A stretch of 64,000 nt of DNA, from NCBI GenBank assembly GCA_963734595.1, contig CAVTHV010000018.1, forward strand, positions 124,001 to 188,000, in the 5' to 3' direction. This DNA comes from CAKKQX01 sp963734595 (GTDB taxonomy: Bacteria > Pseudomonadota > Gammaproteobacteria > Burkholderiales > SG8-41). The notes beneath the pieces are model-generated. The model was not told where the DNA came from. It worked only from the letters and a program-made list of their open reading frames with translations, and did no database searches. Positions within the stretch are counted from its first letter, which is position 1. Each line of letters begins with the position of its first letter. A program made the translations under genes and the position numbers. Positions 10,045-18,968 of this stretch are shown here, one piece after another.

Positions 10045-10683
10045 TCATTGCAGCGGCGAGAAGGAGGAGGGCATCAGGATCTTGTTTTCCTGCTCGACCA
10101 GATGATATTCCTCGAGGCCCTCTCTCTTGACGACCACGGAAGGCGGCCACGCGCCTGCGGCCTGGGCCTTTTTGCGGACCTCGGTGCGCGCGTCGAGCGT
10201 CGGGTAGGGCCAGATGTGCACGAACTTGTTGAGCCCGCCCAGTTCCGAGTACCAGATCGCGCACACCGGACCGAATTTCACGCGCTCCGGGATCGCCTTG
10301 TTCCACGCCTTCATGATCTTGGACAGCTCGCCTGCGGCATAGGTATAGGTGCGCATCTCGAAATAGGGCCCCAATTTGCCGGGCTTCATCTCGGGCGAGA
10401 CGTCGAACGGGATCATGATGTCCGAGCGCATGTTCGCGACGAACTCGCCGATCCTGGGCGGCCAGACGCGATCTTTGACCGCCGCAGCACGGATGCGGTC
10501 GCGTTCCCCGAGGTCTTTGTACGGCCAGACGTGGACGATCTGGTTGAGCGGGCCGATCTCGGTGTGCCAGAACGCGGCCATTTCCGAATACTTCTTCCTC
10601 TTTTCGTAGGCCTCGCCGAAGCGCTTTTCGACTTCGGCCTGCGTGTGCGGTTTCAGATCGTAGGTCCTCACTTCGTAGATCAT
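10045..10683 (-). CDS. NIPSNAP family protein, two tandem domains
   Basis: 212 residues made of two NIPSNAP (dimeric alpha/beta-barrel) domains: MIYEVRTYDLKPHTQAEVEK to about residue 100, and YFEMRTYTYAAGELSKIMKA to the end. Each contains the HVWPYKD or HIWPYPT signature. No catalytic function is established for the family, but members are common in bacterial aromatic and terpene degradation clusters. The start follows AGAGGACGCC. It is read in one intact frame and precedes the VOC gene in the same direction. Confidence 0.9.
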   Translation of the reverse strand: MIYEVRTYDLKPHTQAEVEKRFGEAYEKRKKYSEMAAFWHTEIGPLNQIVHVWPYKDLGERDRIRAAAVKDRVWPPRIGEFVANMRSDIMIPFDVSPEMKPGKLGPYFEMRTYTYAAGELSKIMKAWNKAIPERVKFGPVCAIWYSELGGLNKFVHIWPYPTLDARTEVRKKAQAAGAWPPSVVVKREGLEEYHLVEQENKILMPSSFSPLQ

Positions 10684-10794
10684 GGCGTCCTCTTGGGTTG
10701 ATTGAGTGTGTGCGGGTGGGTGTCGAGTTTACCAGACGGAACGGGGCCGGCAAGCATCCCGCGCCGGGCATCGGTGTTCGCCGGGCGCGCCATG

Positions 10795-10821
10795 AAAAAA
10801 GGGCGGCCGGGCCGCCCTTTT
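10795..10821 (-). terminator. Rho-independent terminator after the acyl-CoA dehydrogenase gene
   Basis: A perfect 7-bp stem GGGCGGC/GCCGCCC with loop CGG (10801-10817) is flanked by six A on the left, which become a U tract on the minus transcript. It lies 21 bases past the acyl-CoA dehydrogenase stop. A four-T run on the right could give weak activity in the other direction. Confidence 0.85.
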
Positions 10822-10841
10822 CCGCGCGTTGCCGTCCGTTC

Positions 10842-12083
10842 CTACTTCTCGGGCCCGGCGTAGACGCCCGCCGTCTCGGGAAACATGTTCTTGATGATCT
10901 TGAACTTCGAGATGTCGACGGTCGCGTCCATGTGCAGGAACACCGCGGCATCGCGGAACAGCTTCTCGATGCCGAATTCGAGCATGATGCCGTTGCCGCC
11001 GTGCAGTTCCACCGCGTGCTGGCAGACCTTGAAAATTTCCTCGGACGCGAACACCTTGGCCATGTTGGTGAGTTGCTCGGTGTCCGCCGCGCCTTCGTCG
11101 ACGGCGCGCGCGGCTTCGTTCAGGAGCGCGCGCACGGCGCAGATCTTGGTGGCCATTTCGGCGAGGCGGAGCGCCACCGCCTGGTGCTTGATCAGGATGC
11201 GCCCGCCCTGCACGTAGTTCTGCACGTAGTCGGACGTGCGCTCGAACGCGGCGACGCCGATGCCGAGGTTTTTCGACGCCTGGACGATCTTGCCTGCGCG
11301 GAAATAGACGCCGGCCTTGGAAAGCGCGGTATCTGCAACCAGCAGATGGTCCTTGGGCACGGCGCAGTTCTCGAATACGATCTCGCCGTTGTTCATGAAG
11401 CGCCCGCCCAGCGTCTCGTTGCAGCGCGCGATGGAAAGACCGGGCGTGTCGCGCGGCACGAGGAAGCTCGAAGTGCCCTTGGTCATGCCCGCGCCGGGCT
11501 TGGTCGTCGCGTAGACCACGTAGAGCTTGGCGTCATAGCCGTTGCTGATGAACTGCTTGCGGCCGTTGATCACCCACTGGTCGCCTTTCAACTCGGCTTT
11601 GGTGTGCATCATCGCTTCCGGCACGTCGTAGGGCAGCCAGCGGTCGGAGGCGCCGCGCGGCTCGGTCAGGCAGTGCGCGAGCAGGAACGTGGGGTCCTCG
11701 ACGATGCGCGGGAACCATTTTTCCTGCAGGTGGCGCGGCGCGACGTTGCGCAGCAGCACCGAAACTTTCCAGATCTGCACCAGCTTGTCGGCGAGGCCCG
11801 TGTCGCCGCGCGAGATTTCCTCGGAGATCATGGCGAAGGTCTGCACTTCGCTCTTGGGATCGATGGGCGTGCCGCCGAATTCCTCGGGAATGCCGAGCGT
11901 GCGGATGCCGATCTTGTGGGCCTGCTCGAGGATTTCGCGCGGCAGGCGGTCTTCCGGGTTCATGTCCCATTCGCGCTGCCAGTTCTTGCGGATGAACGGC
12001 GTGACAAAGTCGTCGACGAAGGCGCGACAGGCGTCGCGCATCATGCGTTGCTCGTCGGACAGCCCGCGATCGTTTGAAATCAT
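10842..12083 (-). CDS. Acyl-CoA dehydrogenase family protein
   Basis: 413 residues with the acyl-CoA dehydrogenase layout: N-terminal helical domain (LSDEQRMMRDACRAFVDDFV), middle beta domain (AHCLTEPRGASDRWL, GDQWVINGRKQFISNG), and C-terminal helices (AVELHGGNGIMLEFGIEKLFRD). It oxidises an acyl-CoA at C2-C3 with FAD and passes electrons to ETF. The usual catalytic glutamate in the YEGT motif is replaced: the aligned segment reads HMDATVDISK, so an aspartate or a Glu elsewhere must act as base, if the enzyme is active. The start MISNDRG at 12083 follows AAGAGGAG. It is flanked by a terminator downstream and a hairpin upstream, so it may be its own unit. Confidence 0.88.
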   Translation of the reverse strand: MISNDRGLSDEQRMMRDACRAFVDDFVTPFIRKNWQREWDMNPEDRLPREILEQAHKIGIRTLGIPEEFGGTPIDPKSEVQTFAMISEEISRGDTGLADKLVQIWKVSVLLRNVAPRHLQEKWFPRIVEDPTFLLAHCLTEPRGASDRWLPYDVPEAMMHTKAELKGDQWVINGRKQFISNGYDAKLYVVYATTKPGAGMTKGTSSFLVPRDTPGLSIARCNETLGGRFMNNGEIVFENCAVPKDHLLVADTALSKAGVYFRAGKIVQASKNLGIGVAAFERTSDYVQNYVQGGRILIKHQAVALRLAEMATKICAVRALLNEAARAVDEGAADTEQLTNMAKVFASEEIFKVCQHAVELHGGNGIMLEFGIEKLFRDAAVFLHMDATVDISKFKIIKNMFPETAGVYAGPEK

Positions 12084-12233
12084 GCGCATCTCCTCTTGGC
12101 GGCGATGTTGAAGTAACGCATGCTCGCGTGCCGCTGCAGGCCCGAAAGCGCTGCAGCGCGTCGCATGCAACCCCGATCGACCGGAAAGTCCGGCTGACTG
12201 TTTTTCTTGGACAGCGTCGCAGGCGCCAGAAAC

Positions 12234-12262
12234 CCGGAGCGGCGCTCTTCGCGCCGCTCCGG
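12234..12262 (-). terminator. Strong hairpin downstream of the second Bug gene
   Basis: An 11-bp perfect stem, CCGGAGCGGCG/CGCCGCTCCGG, with loop CTCTTCG lies 31 bases past the stop of the Bug receptor gene. On the minus transcript it is followed by GGGTTTCTGG, a weak U tract, so it is a terminator-like or 3'-stabilising hairpin rather than a textbook terminator. Confidence 0.5.
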
Positions 12263-12293
12263 ACCTGCCTTGCTGTGAATCCCGATGAAACGA

Positions 12294-13280
12294 CTAGTTC
12301 ATCGACAGTCCGACGGCCTTCACCACCTTGGCGTTTTTGATCATCGAATCCTGGACCACCTTGCGGAATTCTTCCGGCGTTCCGGTGACGATGTCCGTCG
12401 CCTTGCACGGCAAGCGCCTTCTTCACGTCAGGCAGATTCACGGTTTTGATCACCGCGGCCCGCAGCTTCTCGATGATCGGCTTCGGCGTGCCCTTCGGCA
12501 CGAAGAAACCCTGCCAGCCGCTGTAGTCGAAACCCGGAATGGTGTCGGCGATCGGCGGAATGTTGGGGAGCAGCGCCGAGGGCTTGGGCAGGCTGTGCCC
12601 AATCGCGCGCAGGCGTCCGGAATTGACGAACGACATCACCGCCGCCGCCGGCGTGAGGGTCCACTGCGATTCACCGGCGATGACCGAGGCGACCGAAGCG
12701 CCGCCGCCCTTGTACGGCACGTGCAGCGACTCGAAGTGTCCTGCCTGCAGGAAATACGTGCCGGAGAGATGGCTTTGCGAGCCGGCGCCCGCGGAGGCCA
12801 TGTTGACCGCGCCCTTGTTGCGCCTTGCAGTAGTCGATCAGTTCCTTCACCGTCTTGACCGGCAGCTTGGGATTGACCACCAGCACGTTGGGCGTCACCG
12901 CGAACTGCGTGACGTAGTCATAATCCTTCACCGGGTCGAAGGAGGGCTTTTTCTGGAGCAGCACGGCAATGGTCGAGGCCGCCGTGGTTGCGGCGATCAG
13001 CGTGTAGCCGTCCGGCGCGGCTTCCTTGGCGAGTCTCCATGCCGATGATGCCGCCGGCGCCGGCGCGGTTGTCCACCACGAGCTGCTGGCCGATGACTTC
13101 GCTCAGCTTGTTGGCGACGATGCGGGTCAGGGTGTCGACCGAGCTGCCCGGCGCGTTGGGCACGATCAGCCGTATCGGCCGGCTTGGATAGTCCTTCGCC
13201 GTCTGGGCCGACGCGGCGGGAAGGGCATAAGTGAGCGCTGTAAAAATTAGTGCGAGCGACGACAACCGGGTGATTTTCAT
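12294..13280 (-). CDS. Bug-family (TctC) solute-binding protein, copy 2 (three frameshifts)
   Basis: The restored protein starts MKITRLSSLALIFTALTYAL (signal peptide) and then KDYPSRPIRLIVPNAPGSSV, with the Bug marks DNRAGAGGIIG, SLHVPYKGGGAS and FVPKGTPKPIIEKLR, ending KVVKAVGLSMN. Three shifts are needed, near 13037 (before the expected PDGYT), 12830 and 12407. It is a close paralogue of the next receptor gene, including its promoter. It probably binds a carboxylate for import; no TctAB genes are present. Confidence 0.85.
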
Positions 13281-13339
13281 GTGAATCTCCGTTTTTATAT
13301 TGAGGAGGTATGCGGGCAAAGGTCCGCATATGCCCCGCG

Positions 13340-13368
13340 ATTCTGTCCTGTTTGATTTATAAACGCAA
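13340..13368 (-). promoter_or_regulatory. Sigma-70-type promoter of Bug copy 2
   Basis: On the minus strand TTGCGT (13363-13368) and CAGAAT (13340-13345) are separated by 17 bases, about 60 bases before the start codon. The identical hexamers and spacing occur before Bug copy 3, within an 18-base identical block (13354-13371 and 14571-14588), which supports a real promoter. Confidence 0.6.
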
Positions 13369-13465
13369 TCGGCGGCTCTGGCCCGGTTTGACCTAGATCA
13401 AATTCGTTCCTTGCTCTGAAAACTTCGGCTACGCAACGGATTTCCCTGAGCGCTCCTGAACGGGG

Positions 13466-13495
13466 AAAGAAAAGGGCGGCCAGCCGGCCGCCCTT
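13466..13495 (-). terminator. Rho-independent terminator after Bug copy 3
   Basis: A perfect 8-bp stem GGGCGGCC/GGCCGCCC with loop AGCC (13474-13493) is followed on the minus transcript by UUUUCUUU. It lies 23 bases past the stop of Bug copy 3 and separates it from copy 2, so the two receptors are transcribed independently. Confidence 0.85.
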
Positions 13496-13518
13496 CCATT
13501 GCTGCGTGCAGCGGTCTA

Positions 13519-14503
13519 TCAGTTGGCCGCGAGCCCCAGCGATTTCACCAGCTTGGCGTTCTTGACCATGGATTCCTCTATCACCTTCCGGAATTCCGCC
13601 GGTCCCCGCACGTCGACCTCGGTGGCCTGGAAGGCCAGCGCTTTCTTCACGTCCGGCGACTCCATCGTTTTGGCCACGGCGGCGCGCAGCTTTTCGATGA
13701 TGGCTTTAGGCGTGCCCTTCGGCACGACGAAGCCCTGCCACCCGCTGTAATCGAAACCCGGGATGACTTCGGAGATCGCCGGTATGCCGGGGAGCAGGGC
13801 GGTCCGCTTGGGCAGGGTTTCGGCGATCGCGCGCATACGTCCCGAGCTCACGTGCGACATCGCTGCTGCGGAAGGGATGAGCGACCACTGCGACTCGCCC
13901 GCCACGACCGAACCCGAGGACGCGCCGCCGCCTTTATACGGCACGTGCAGCGATTTGATGTGGGCCTCCTGCTGGAAATACGCCCCGGCCAGGTGGCTTT
14001 GGGAGCCGACCCCGGCGGACGCCATGTTGAACTGGCCCTTGGGGTTCTTCGCGTAAGCGATGAACTCCTGCAATGTGTGAATCGGCAGCTTCGGATTGAT
14101 CACGAGCACGTTGAGCGTCGACGCGAACTGACAGACCGGATCGTAGTCCTTGATCGGGTCGTAAGGCGGGTTTTTCAGCATCAGCCTGGAGATGGTCATG
14201 GCGGCCGTGGTCGCCGTGATCACCGTATAGCCGTCCGGGGTTGGCTTCCTTTCCAATTTCCATCCCGATGACCCCCGCCGCGCCGCCGCGGTTGTCGACG
14301 ACCAGCTGTTGCCCGAGCACCTGGGTAAGCCTGGTGGCGACGATCCGGGTCAGGGTGTCGACCGAGCTGCCCGGCCCGTTCGGCACGATCAGCCGTATCG
14401 GCCGGTTCGGATAGTCCTTCGCCGCATCGGCTGCAGTGGCGGGAAGGGCGTAAGTGATCGCACTGAAAATCAGTGCGAGCGAAGACAACTGAACAATTTT
14501 CAT
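13519..14503 (-). CDS. Bug-family (TctC) solute-binding protein, copy 3 (one frameshift)
   Basis: Starts MKIVQLSSLALIFSAITYAL (signal peptide ending near ATAADA) followed by KDYPNRPIRLIVPNGPGSSV. Family marks are DNRGGAAGVIG, TPDGYTVITATTAA, SLHVPYKGGGAS and FVVPKGTPKAIIEKLR. One extra C in a CCCC run near 14243 breaks the frame just before DGYT. The start follows GAGGAGGCTCAA. It is very similar to copy 2 along its whole length, with clear local variation, so this is a gene duplication rather than an assembly repeat. Its role is periplasmic capture of a carboxylate. Confidence 0.9.
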
Positions 14504-14556
14504 TTGAGCCTCCTCGTTATATGGTTTTATGTTCCAAACTAATATTTGGACGCGTA

Positions 14557-14585
14557 ATTCTGGCCTGTCCGATTTATAAACGCAA
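14557..14585 (-). promoter_or_regulatory. Sigma-70-type promoter of Bug copy 3
   Basis: TTGCGT (14580-14585) and CAGAAT (14557-14562) are 17 bases apart on the minus strand, about 54 bases before the start codon. The same hexamers and spacing precede copy 2. Confidence 0.6.
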
Positions 14586-14710
14586 TCGCCAACCTTGACC
14601 CAGGCTGACCAAATTGGTTTGTCGGGGCGCGCTGGTTCACCGGCTGACAAACACCCGCTTCCGTCTGCCGCATTGCACAAATCCGGCGAACGGGGATGAC
14701 GCGGGTGTGT

Positions 14711-15427
14711 TCAGGCGCCGGAGGGCGGCGCGAACCGGACGGAAACGGCGCCGATCGGGTCGAGCTGGAATGCGATTTCTTCGCCGGCCTCGACCCACAG
14801 CGGCGGCACGATCGAGCCCGTAATGATGATCTGACCGGCGCGCAGCCTCTCGCCGAATGCCGAAAGCAGGTCGGCTACATGGCGAACGATGTCGACCAGT
14901 TCGCCGGTCGTGGCCTGCGGATCGGAAGTCGTTGCGACCTCGGTTCCATTCCGCAGGACCCGGCCCAGCAGGCCGTCCAGCACGCAGCCGGCGCGGGAGG
15001 CATCCCGCGGACCGAGGATCAGATTGCGCTGGTAGATGTTGCCGCTGAGAATATCCTCGACATTGTCCGGCGGGCAGTCCAGATCGGCGAGTTCGATCGC
15101 CGGCCCCAGGCCCGCAATCGCCGCCTTGACCGTCTCGCGGCCCGCGCCTCCCGCAAGGTCCTTGCCAAGATAGACCGCGATTTCGGGCTCGGCGACAGGT
15201 TTGACCCAGTCCGCGATCGAGAAGGTCGTGGCCGGGCGGACGAGCGCCTGGTCGGTCAGGAAGCCGACGAGTGGCGCGGTGATCGCCAGTTTTTCCATTG
15301 CCGCCGGCGCGCCGAAACCCACTTTCCAGCCGAGCGCCTTTTCCCCCGCCTTGATGCGCTCGTGCCAGCGCGTCAGCTGCCGCGCCATGCCGCGCGCGAT
15401 GCGCGGGTCGTACCAGGGAGCACTCAT
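14711..15427 (-). CDS. 2-keto-4-pentenoate hydratase / fumarylacetoacetase-fold enzyme
   Basis: 238 residues of the FAH-fold hydratase/decarboxylase family (MhpD, DmpE, HpaH). Visible motifs are GWKVGFG near residue 35, the metal-site region VAEPEIAVYLGKDL, and GPAIELADLDCP. Such enzymes add water to 2-hydroxypenta-2,4-dienoates in meta-cleavage pathways, or decarboxylate 4-oxalocrotonate. It is followed on the same strand by no other gene before the Bug receptors and is preceded by the cupin and dehydrogenase genes, which suggests a three-gene operon acting on a ring-cleavage product. Confidence 0.85.
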   Translation of the reverse strand: MSAPWYDPRIARGMARQLTRWHERIKAGEKALGWKVGFGAPAAMEKLAITAPLVGFLTDQALVRPATTFSIADWVKPVAEPEIAVYLGKDLAGGAGRETVKAAIAGLGPAIELADLDCPPDNVEDILSGNIYQRNLILGPRDASRAGCVLDGLLGRVLRNGTEVATTSDPQATTGELVDIVRHVADLLSAFGERLRAGQIIITGSIVPPLWVEAGEEIAFQLDPIGAVSVRFAPPSGA

Positions 15428-15457
15428 GATTTTGCGGCCGCCGGCATCGATCTCTTC

Positions 15458-15889
15458 TTAATGACTGCGCCCGCCTTCCACGGATTCATAACCCGCTGCC
15501 TCGAGCGAGCCCGCGCCGCTCCAGCCCCACACCAGGACGACGTCTTCGCTGGACGTGTTTTTGAAACCATGCCATTGGCCGCGCGGCGTGAACACGACAT
15601 CGCCTTCGCCCGAGGGTTTTTCGCCCTGGTCGGTGTACATCACGCCGTGGCCTTTGATGACGATCCAGAACTCGTCGCAGTTGAAATGACGATGCCGGTC
15701 GTGCTGCGCTCCCGGCGGCAGCACGGTCCAGCCCACCAGCAGCTTGTCCGAGTTGGCGGTCTTCTGGTCGATCAGGAACTGGACCTGCATGTTGACCCAG
15801 CCATCCTTCTCCTTCAGCCCGCCGACTTTCGGCACGTCCTTGAGATTGGTGCGGAAAGGCTGCAGCACGGTGTTCGAATCGGGTTTCAT
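15458..15889 (-). CDS. Single-domain cupin protein
   Basis: 143 residues with both cupin motifs: motif 1 QHDRHRHFNCDEFWIVIKG (HxHxxxxE then G) and motif 2 VVFTPRGQWHGFKN (PxGxxH), so the metal site is complete. Cupins of this size act as small dioxygenases, isomerases or sugar-binding sensors. Translation is coupled to the dehydrogenase before it by an ATGA overlap, placing both in the same operon as the hydratase. A dioxygenase or isomerase of the pathway is plausible but not proved. Confidence 0.85.
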   Translation of the reverse strand: MKPDSNTVLQPFRTNLKDVPKVGGLKEKDGWVNMQVQFLIDQKTANSDKLLVGWTVLPPGAQHDRHRHFNCDEFWIVIKGHGVMYTDQGEKPSGEGDVVFTPRGQWHGFKNTSSEDVVLVWGWSGAGSLEAAGYESVEGGRSH

Positions 15890-16770
15890 TTCGACATTCC
15901 TCCCAGGCGGCGGTACGCCTCGTGTGCGACGACAAAATCGTGATGGCCCAGCCCCATCCCGCGGCAGGCGTTCATCATCTCGTTCGCGGCGGCTGCGAGC
16001 GGCGCGGGGACGCCCATCTTGCGCGCGAGCTCGAGCACCAGCGTCATGTCCTTCTGCTGGAGAGTGACATCCGCCAGCGGGACCGCAGGCATTTTCCCAT
16101 CGAGTATAAAGGGTCCGCGGTAGCCAAGCACCGGCGATGCCACCACGCTGTTCAACATGGCTTCGACTGCGACCTCGCGCTCAACCCCGCCTTTCTCGGC
16201 GAGGGCCACGCCTTCGCCGAACGCGATGACCTCGACCATCAGCACGAGGTTGATGGCGAGTTTCATCTGCACGGCAAGGCCGCTGCCGCCGATGTAGGTA
16301 GCCTTGGCGCCGATATCGAGGAGCACCGGCTTCACTTTATCGAATGCGGCCTGGTCGCCGCCGACCATGATCGAGGCCTTGCCCTGGGCGAGCGTCACCG
16401 GACTGCCGGAAAGCGGCGCGTCGAGCATGGTCAGTCCCGCCTTGGCGAATTCCGCGGCGATGGCGCGGCTCGCGTCCGGCGCGATCGTGCTCATGTCGAG
16501 ATAGACGCCGTCTTTGCGCAAACCCGAGATGATTCCCTCATCGCCGAGCGCCACCGACCTGACCGCCGCTGCGTCCGTGACGATCGAGAACACCGCTTCC
16601 GATGCTTTCGCAACCTCGCGCGGACTGTCCGCCCAGCGCATTCCGAGCTTGATCAGGGACGCCGCCTTCGACTTCGTCCGGTTCCAGCCGGTAACGGTGT
16701 GTCCGCCCGCGATCAGGCGGGGAACGATGCCCAGGCCCATGGCGCCAAGACCGACAAATCCGATATTCAC
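15886..16770 (-). CDS. NAD(P)-dependent 3-hydroxyisobutyrate dehydrogenase-family oxidoreductase
   Basis: 294 residues of the beta-hydroxyacid dehydrogenase family. The Rossmann motif is NIGFVGLGAMGLGIVPRL; the substrate-site segment is LDAPLSGSPVTLAQGKASIM; the catalytic lysine is in GLAVQMKLAINLVL. The GTG start at 16768-16770 is preferred since it follows AAGGAGTTCGGG with correct spacing and begins the nucleotide-binding strand; an upstream Met would add nine unconserved residues. It heads the operon with the cupin and the hydratase and is divergent from the CocE-type hydrolase gene. Confidence 0.9.
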   Translation of the reverse strand: MNIGFVGLGAMGLGIVPRLIAGGHTVTGWNRTKSKAASLIKLGMRWADSPREVAKASEAVFSIVTDAAAVRSVALGDEGIISGLRKDGVYLDMSTIAPDASRAIAAEFAKAGLTMLDAPLSGSPVTLAQGKASIMVGGDQAAFDKVKPVLLDIGAKATYIGGSGLAVQMKLAINLVLMVEVIAFGEGVALAEKGGVEREVAVEAMLNSVVASPVLGYRGPFILDGKMPAVPLADVTLQQKDMTLVLELARKMGVPAPLAAAANEMMNACRGMGLGHHDFVVAHEAYRRLGGMSK

Positions 16771-16945
16771 CCCGAACTCCTTCGTTGTACAGCGCATGAA
16801 ATCTGACGGCGACTTTAGCGGGGTGTTTACCGCATGTCAAAGTCTCGCGGTGTCGAAAACGGTTTTTGTGGTCCGCAATGTGGCGGCAGCCATCACAAAA
16901 TTGCCGGATTCCAATGCGGAGGATGGCGTCAAAGCCGACCGGCAT

Positions 16946-16954
16946 TGCTAGAAT
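16946..16954 (+). promoter_or_regulatory. Extended -10 promoter before the CocE-type hydrolase gene
   Basis: TGCTAGAAT matches the extended -10 pattern TGnTATAAT with one mismatch and lies 39 bases before the start codon. No good -35 is visible, which fits extended -10 promoters. Confidence 0.5.
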
Positions 16955-16993
16955 GGCGGTTCTGCATGCCCACCCATTCAGGAGAGAAAAATA

Positions 16994-18708
16994 ATGAGTG
17001 CCAAGCCCGCCCAGGTTTCGCAGCCGCGCGATTACAAGATGATCGTCGAGAAGGACGTGCAGATCCCGATGCGGGACGGCACGCTGCTCTACGCCGACAT
17101 CTTCCGTCCCGAGGGCGGCAACGAGCGCTTTCCCGCCATCATGAACATCAGCGTCTACCAGAAGGACAAGCTGTGGGTGCCGCCGGCGGACCTGGAAGAA
17201 GAGGCCAATCCCTACATGAACTGGGAGACGGTCAATCCGCTGTGGTGGGTGCCGCGCGGCTACGCCTGCGTGCGCGTCGACTCGCGCGGCACCGGAAAAT
17301 CGCCGGGCAAGTCGGAGCCGAGCTCGTATCAGGAGGCGGTGGATTACTACGATGCCGTCGAATGGATCGCCAAGCGCCCGTGGTGTTCCGGCAATATCGG
17401 CACGCTGGGCATTTCGTATCACGCCTCGCTCGCAGTGGCGCCTCGCCAATCTGCAGCCGCCGTCGCTCAAGGCCATCATGCCGTGGGAGGGCCGCGCCGA
17501 CCAGTACCGCGACCAGGCCTATCACGGCGGCATTTTCGCGCTCGGTTTCATCGGCAACTGGTGGCTCACGCACACGGCGCATCATCTGCTCGGCCGGCCG
17601 CGCGGCTACAACCCCGATGCGTTCCAGAACGACATGATGTGGAATTACATGCGCAACGACCTCGATTCCGAATACTGGCGCATGAACAGCGCGCGCTGGG
17701 ACAAGATCACGGTGCCGGTCTACAGCGTCGGCAACTGGGGCGGCTTTTCGATGCACCTGCGCGGCAACACCGAGGGCTTCATGAACGCCGCCGCCAAGCA
17801 CAAGAAGCTGCGAATCCACACCGGCACGCATTTCCATCCGTTCCACGCGGAGGAGGGGCGCCTGGACCAGCTGCGCTGGTTCGATTACTGGCTGAAGGGC
17901 ATCGATACCGGCATTCTCGACGAGCCGCCGGTCAAGCTCGAGATCCGCACCGGCGGCAGCACCGAGCGGTATCCGTTCCGCTTCGAGAACGAATGGCCGC
18001 TGGCGCGCACGCAATGGACCAAGATGTATCTCAAGGCCGACCGCGCGCCGTCGAGCGATGCGCACGCCGTGGAAGGCGAACTCAGCAAGACGCCGCCCAA
18101 AAACGAAACCCGGCTCAGTTATTCCGCCAGCGGCGTCACCAAGGCCGGGGTGGCGTCGGGCTCATCGCTGGCCACCACGCACGGCAACACCGGGCGCACC
18201 GGGGTGTCGTTCGAGACTGCGCCGCTCGAGCAGGACACCGAGGTCACGGGACCGATCGTGCTCAAGCTCTGGGTGTCGAGCACTTCGGAAGACATGGATA
18301 TTTTCGCGACGATCCGCAACATCGGTCCCGACGGCAAGGACGTCTGCGAAGTCGGCCAGCATGGCCAGCCGGTGCCGTGCGTGACCAAGGGCTGGCTGCG
18401 CGCTTCGCATCGCAAGCTCGACCCGGAGCGCTCGCTGCCGTACCGCCCCTACCACGCGCACAACGAGCGGCTGTGGCTCAAGCCCAATGAGCCGGTGGAA
18501 TGCGACATCGAAGTCTGGCCGACCTCGATGGTGTTCGGGAAAGGGCACAAGCTGCGCATCGACATCCAGCCGCGCGACGGCGTCGGCAGCGCGCCCTACA
18601 CGCACTACCATGCGGATTACAACGCCGGCGCCGAAAACGCCATTTACACCGGGCGGCGACAAGGCGTCGTATCTGCTGTTGCCGATCATTCCGCAGAAAG
18701 CGGAATGA
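16994..18708 (+). CDS. CocE/NonD family (X-Pro dipeptidyl-peptidase S15) hydrolase (two frameshifts)
   Basis: About 571 residues. The N-terminal alpha/beta-hydrolase core (IPMRDGTLLYADIFRPEGGN, RVDSRGTGKSPG, NIGTLGISYHAS) is followed by the C-terminal jelly-roll domain of the S15 family (PIVLKLWVSSTSEDMDIFAT, HKLRIDIQPRD). The nucleophile is the Ser of GISYHA and the base is probably the His of THFHPFH. Frameshifts near 17433 and 18655 must be corrected; the true end is SYLLLPIIPQKAE with stop at 18706-18708. The start follows AGGAGAGAAAATA. Members hydrolyse esters, amides or acylated drugs; the substrate here is unknown. Confidence 0.88.
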
Positions 18709-18797
18709 TATTGCGGAACGAATCGCTGTTGATCGACGTAGGAGTTTTCCGAACCCAAGTTCAACTAGCCCTAAGAACCCGTAACAAAAATAAATCA

Positions 18798-18937
18798 GCC
18801 ACAGAGATCACAGAGAACACAGAGGAAAAACCGATAACGAGACATGTTTAGTATCCGGTTGTTTTAAATAAGTTTTTGATTCTCTCTGTGCACCCGTCAA
18901 GCGGGTATTGAAAAGAAAACTCTGTGCTCTCTGTGGC
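18798..18937. repeat. Inverted intergenic element B (CACAGAGA-type arms) with 23-bp insert
   Basis: The left arm (18798-18825) reads GCCACAGAGATCACAGAGAA and on; the right arm (18880-18937) ends CTCTGTGCTCTCTGTGGC, its reverse complement. The right arm is interrupted at 18893-18915 by a 23-base sequence beginning CCCGTCAAGCGGG that occurs identically at 48196-48218. The element fills the gap between two convergent genes and may also end transcription of both. Confidence 0.75.
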
Positions 18938-18968
18938 TGCGTCTGTCCTGGTCTTTTTGAAACGCGCT

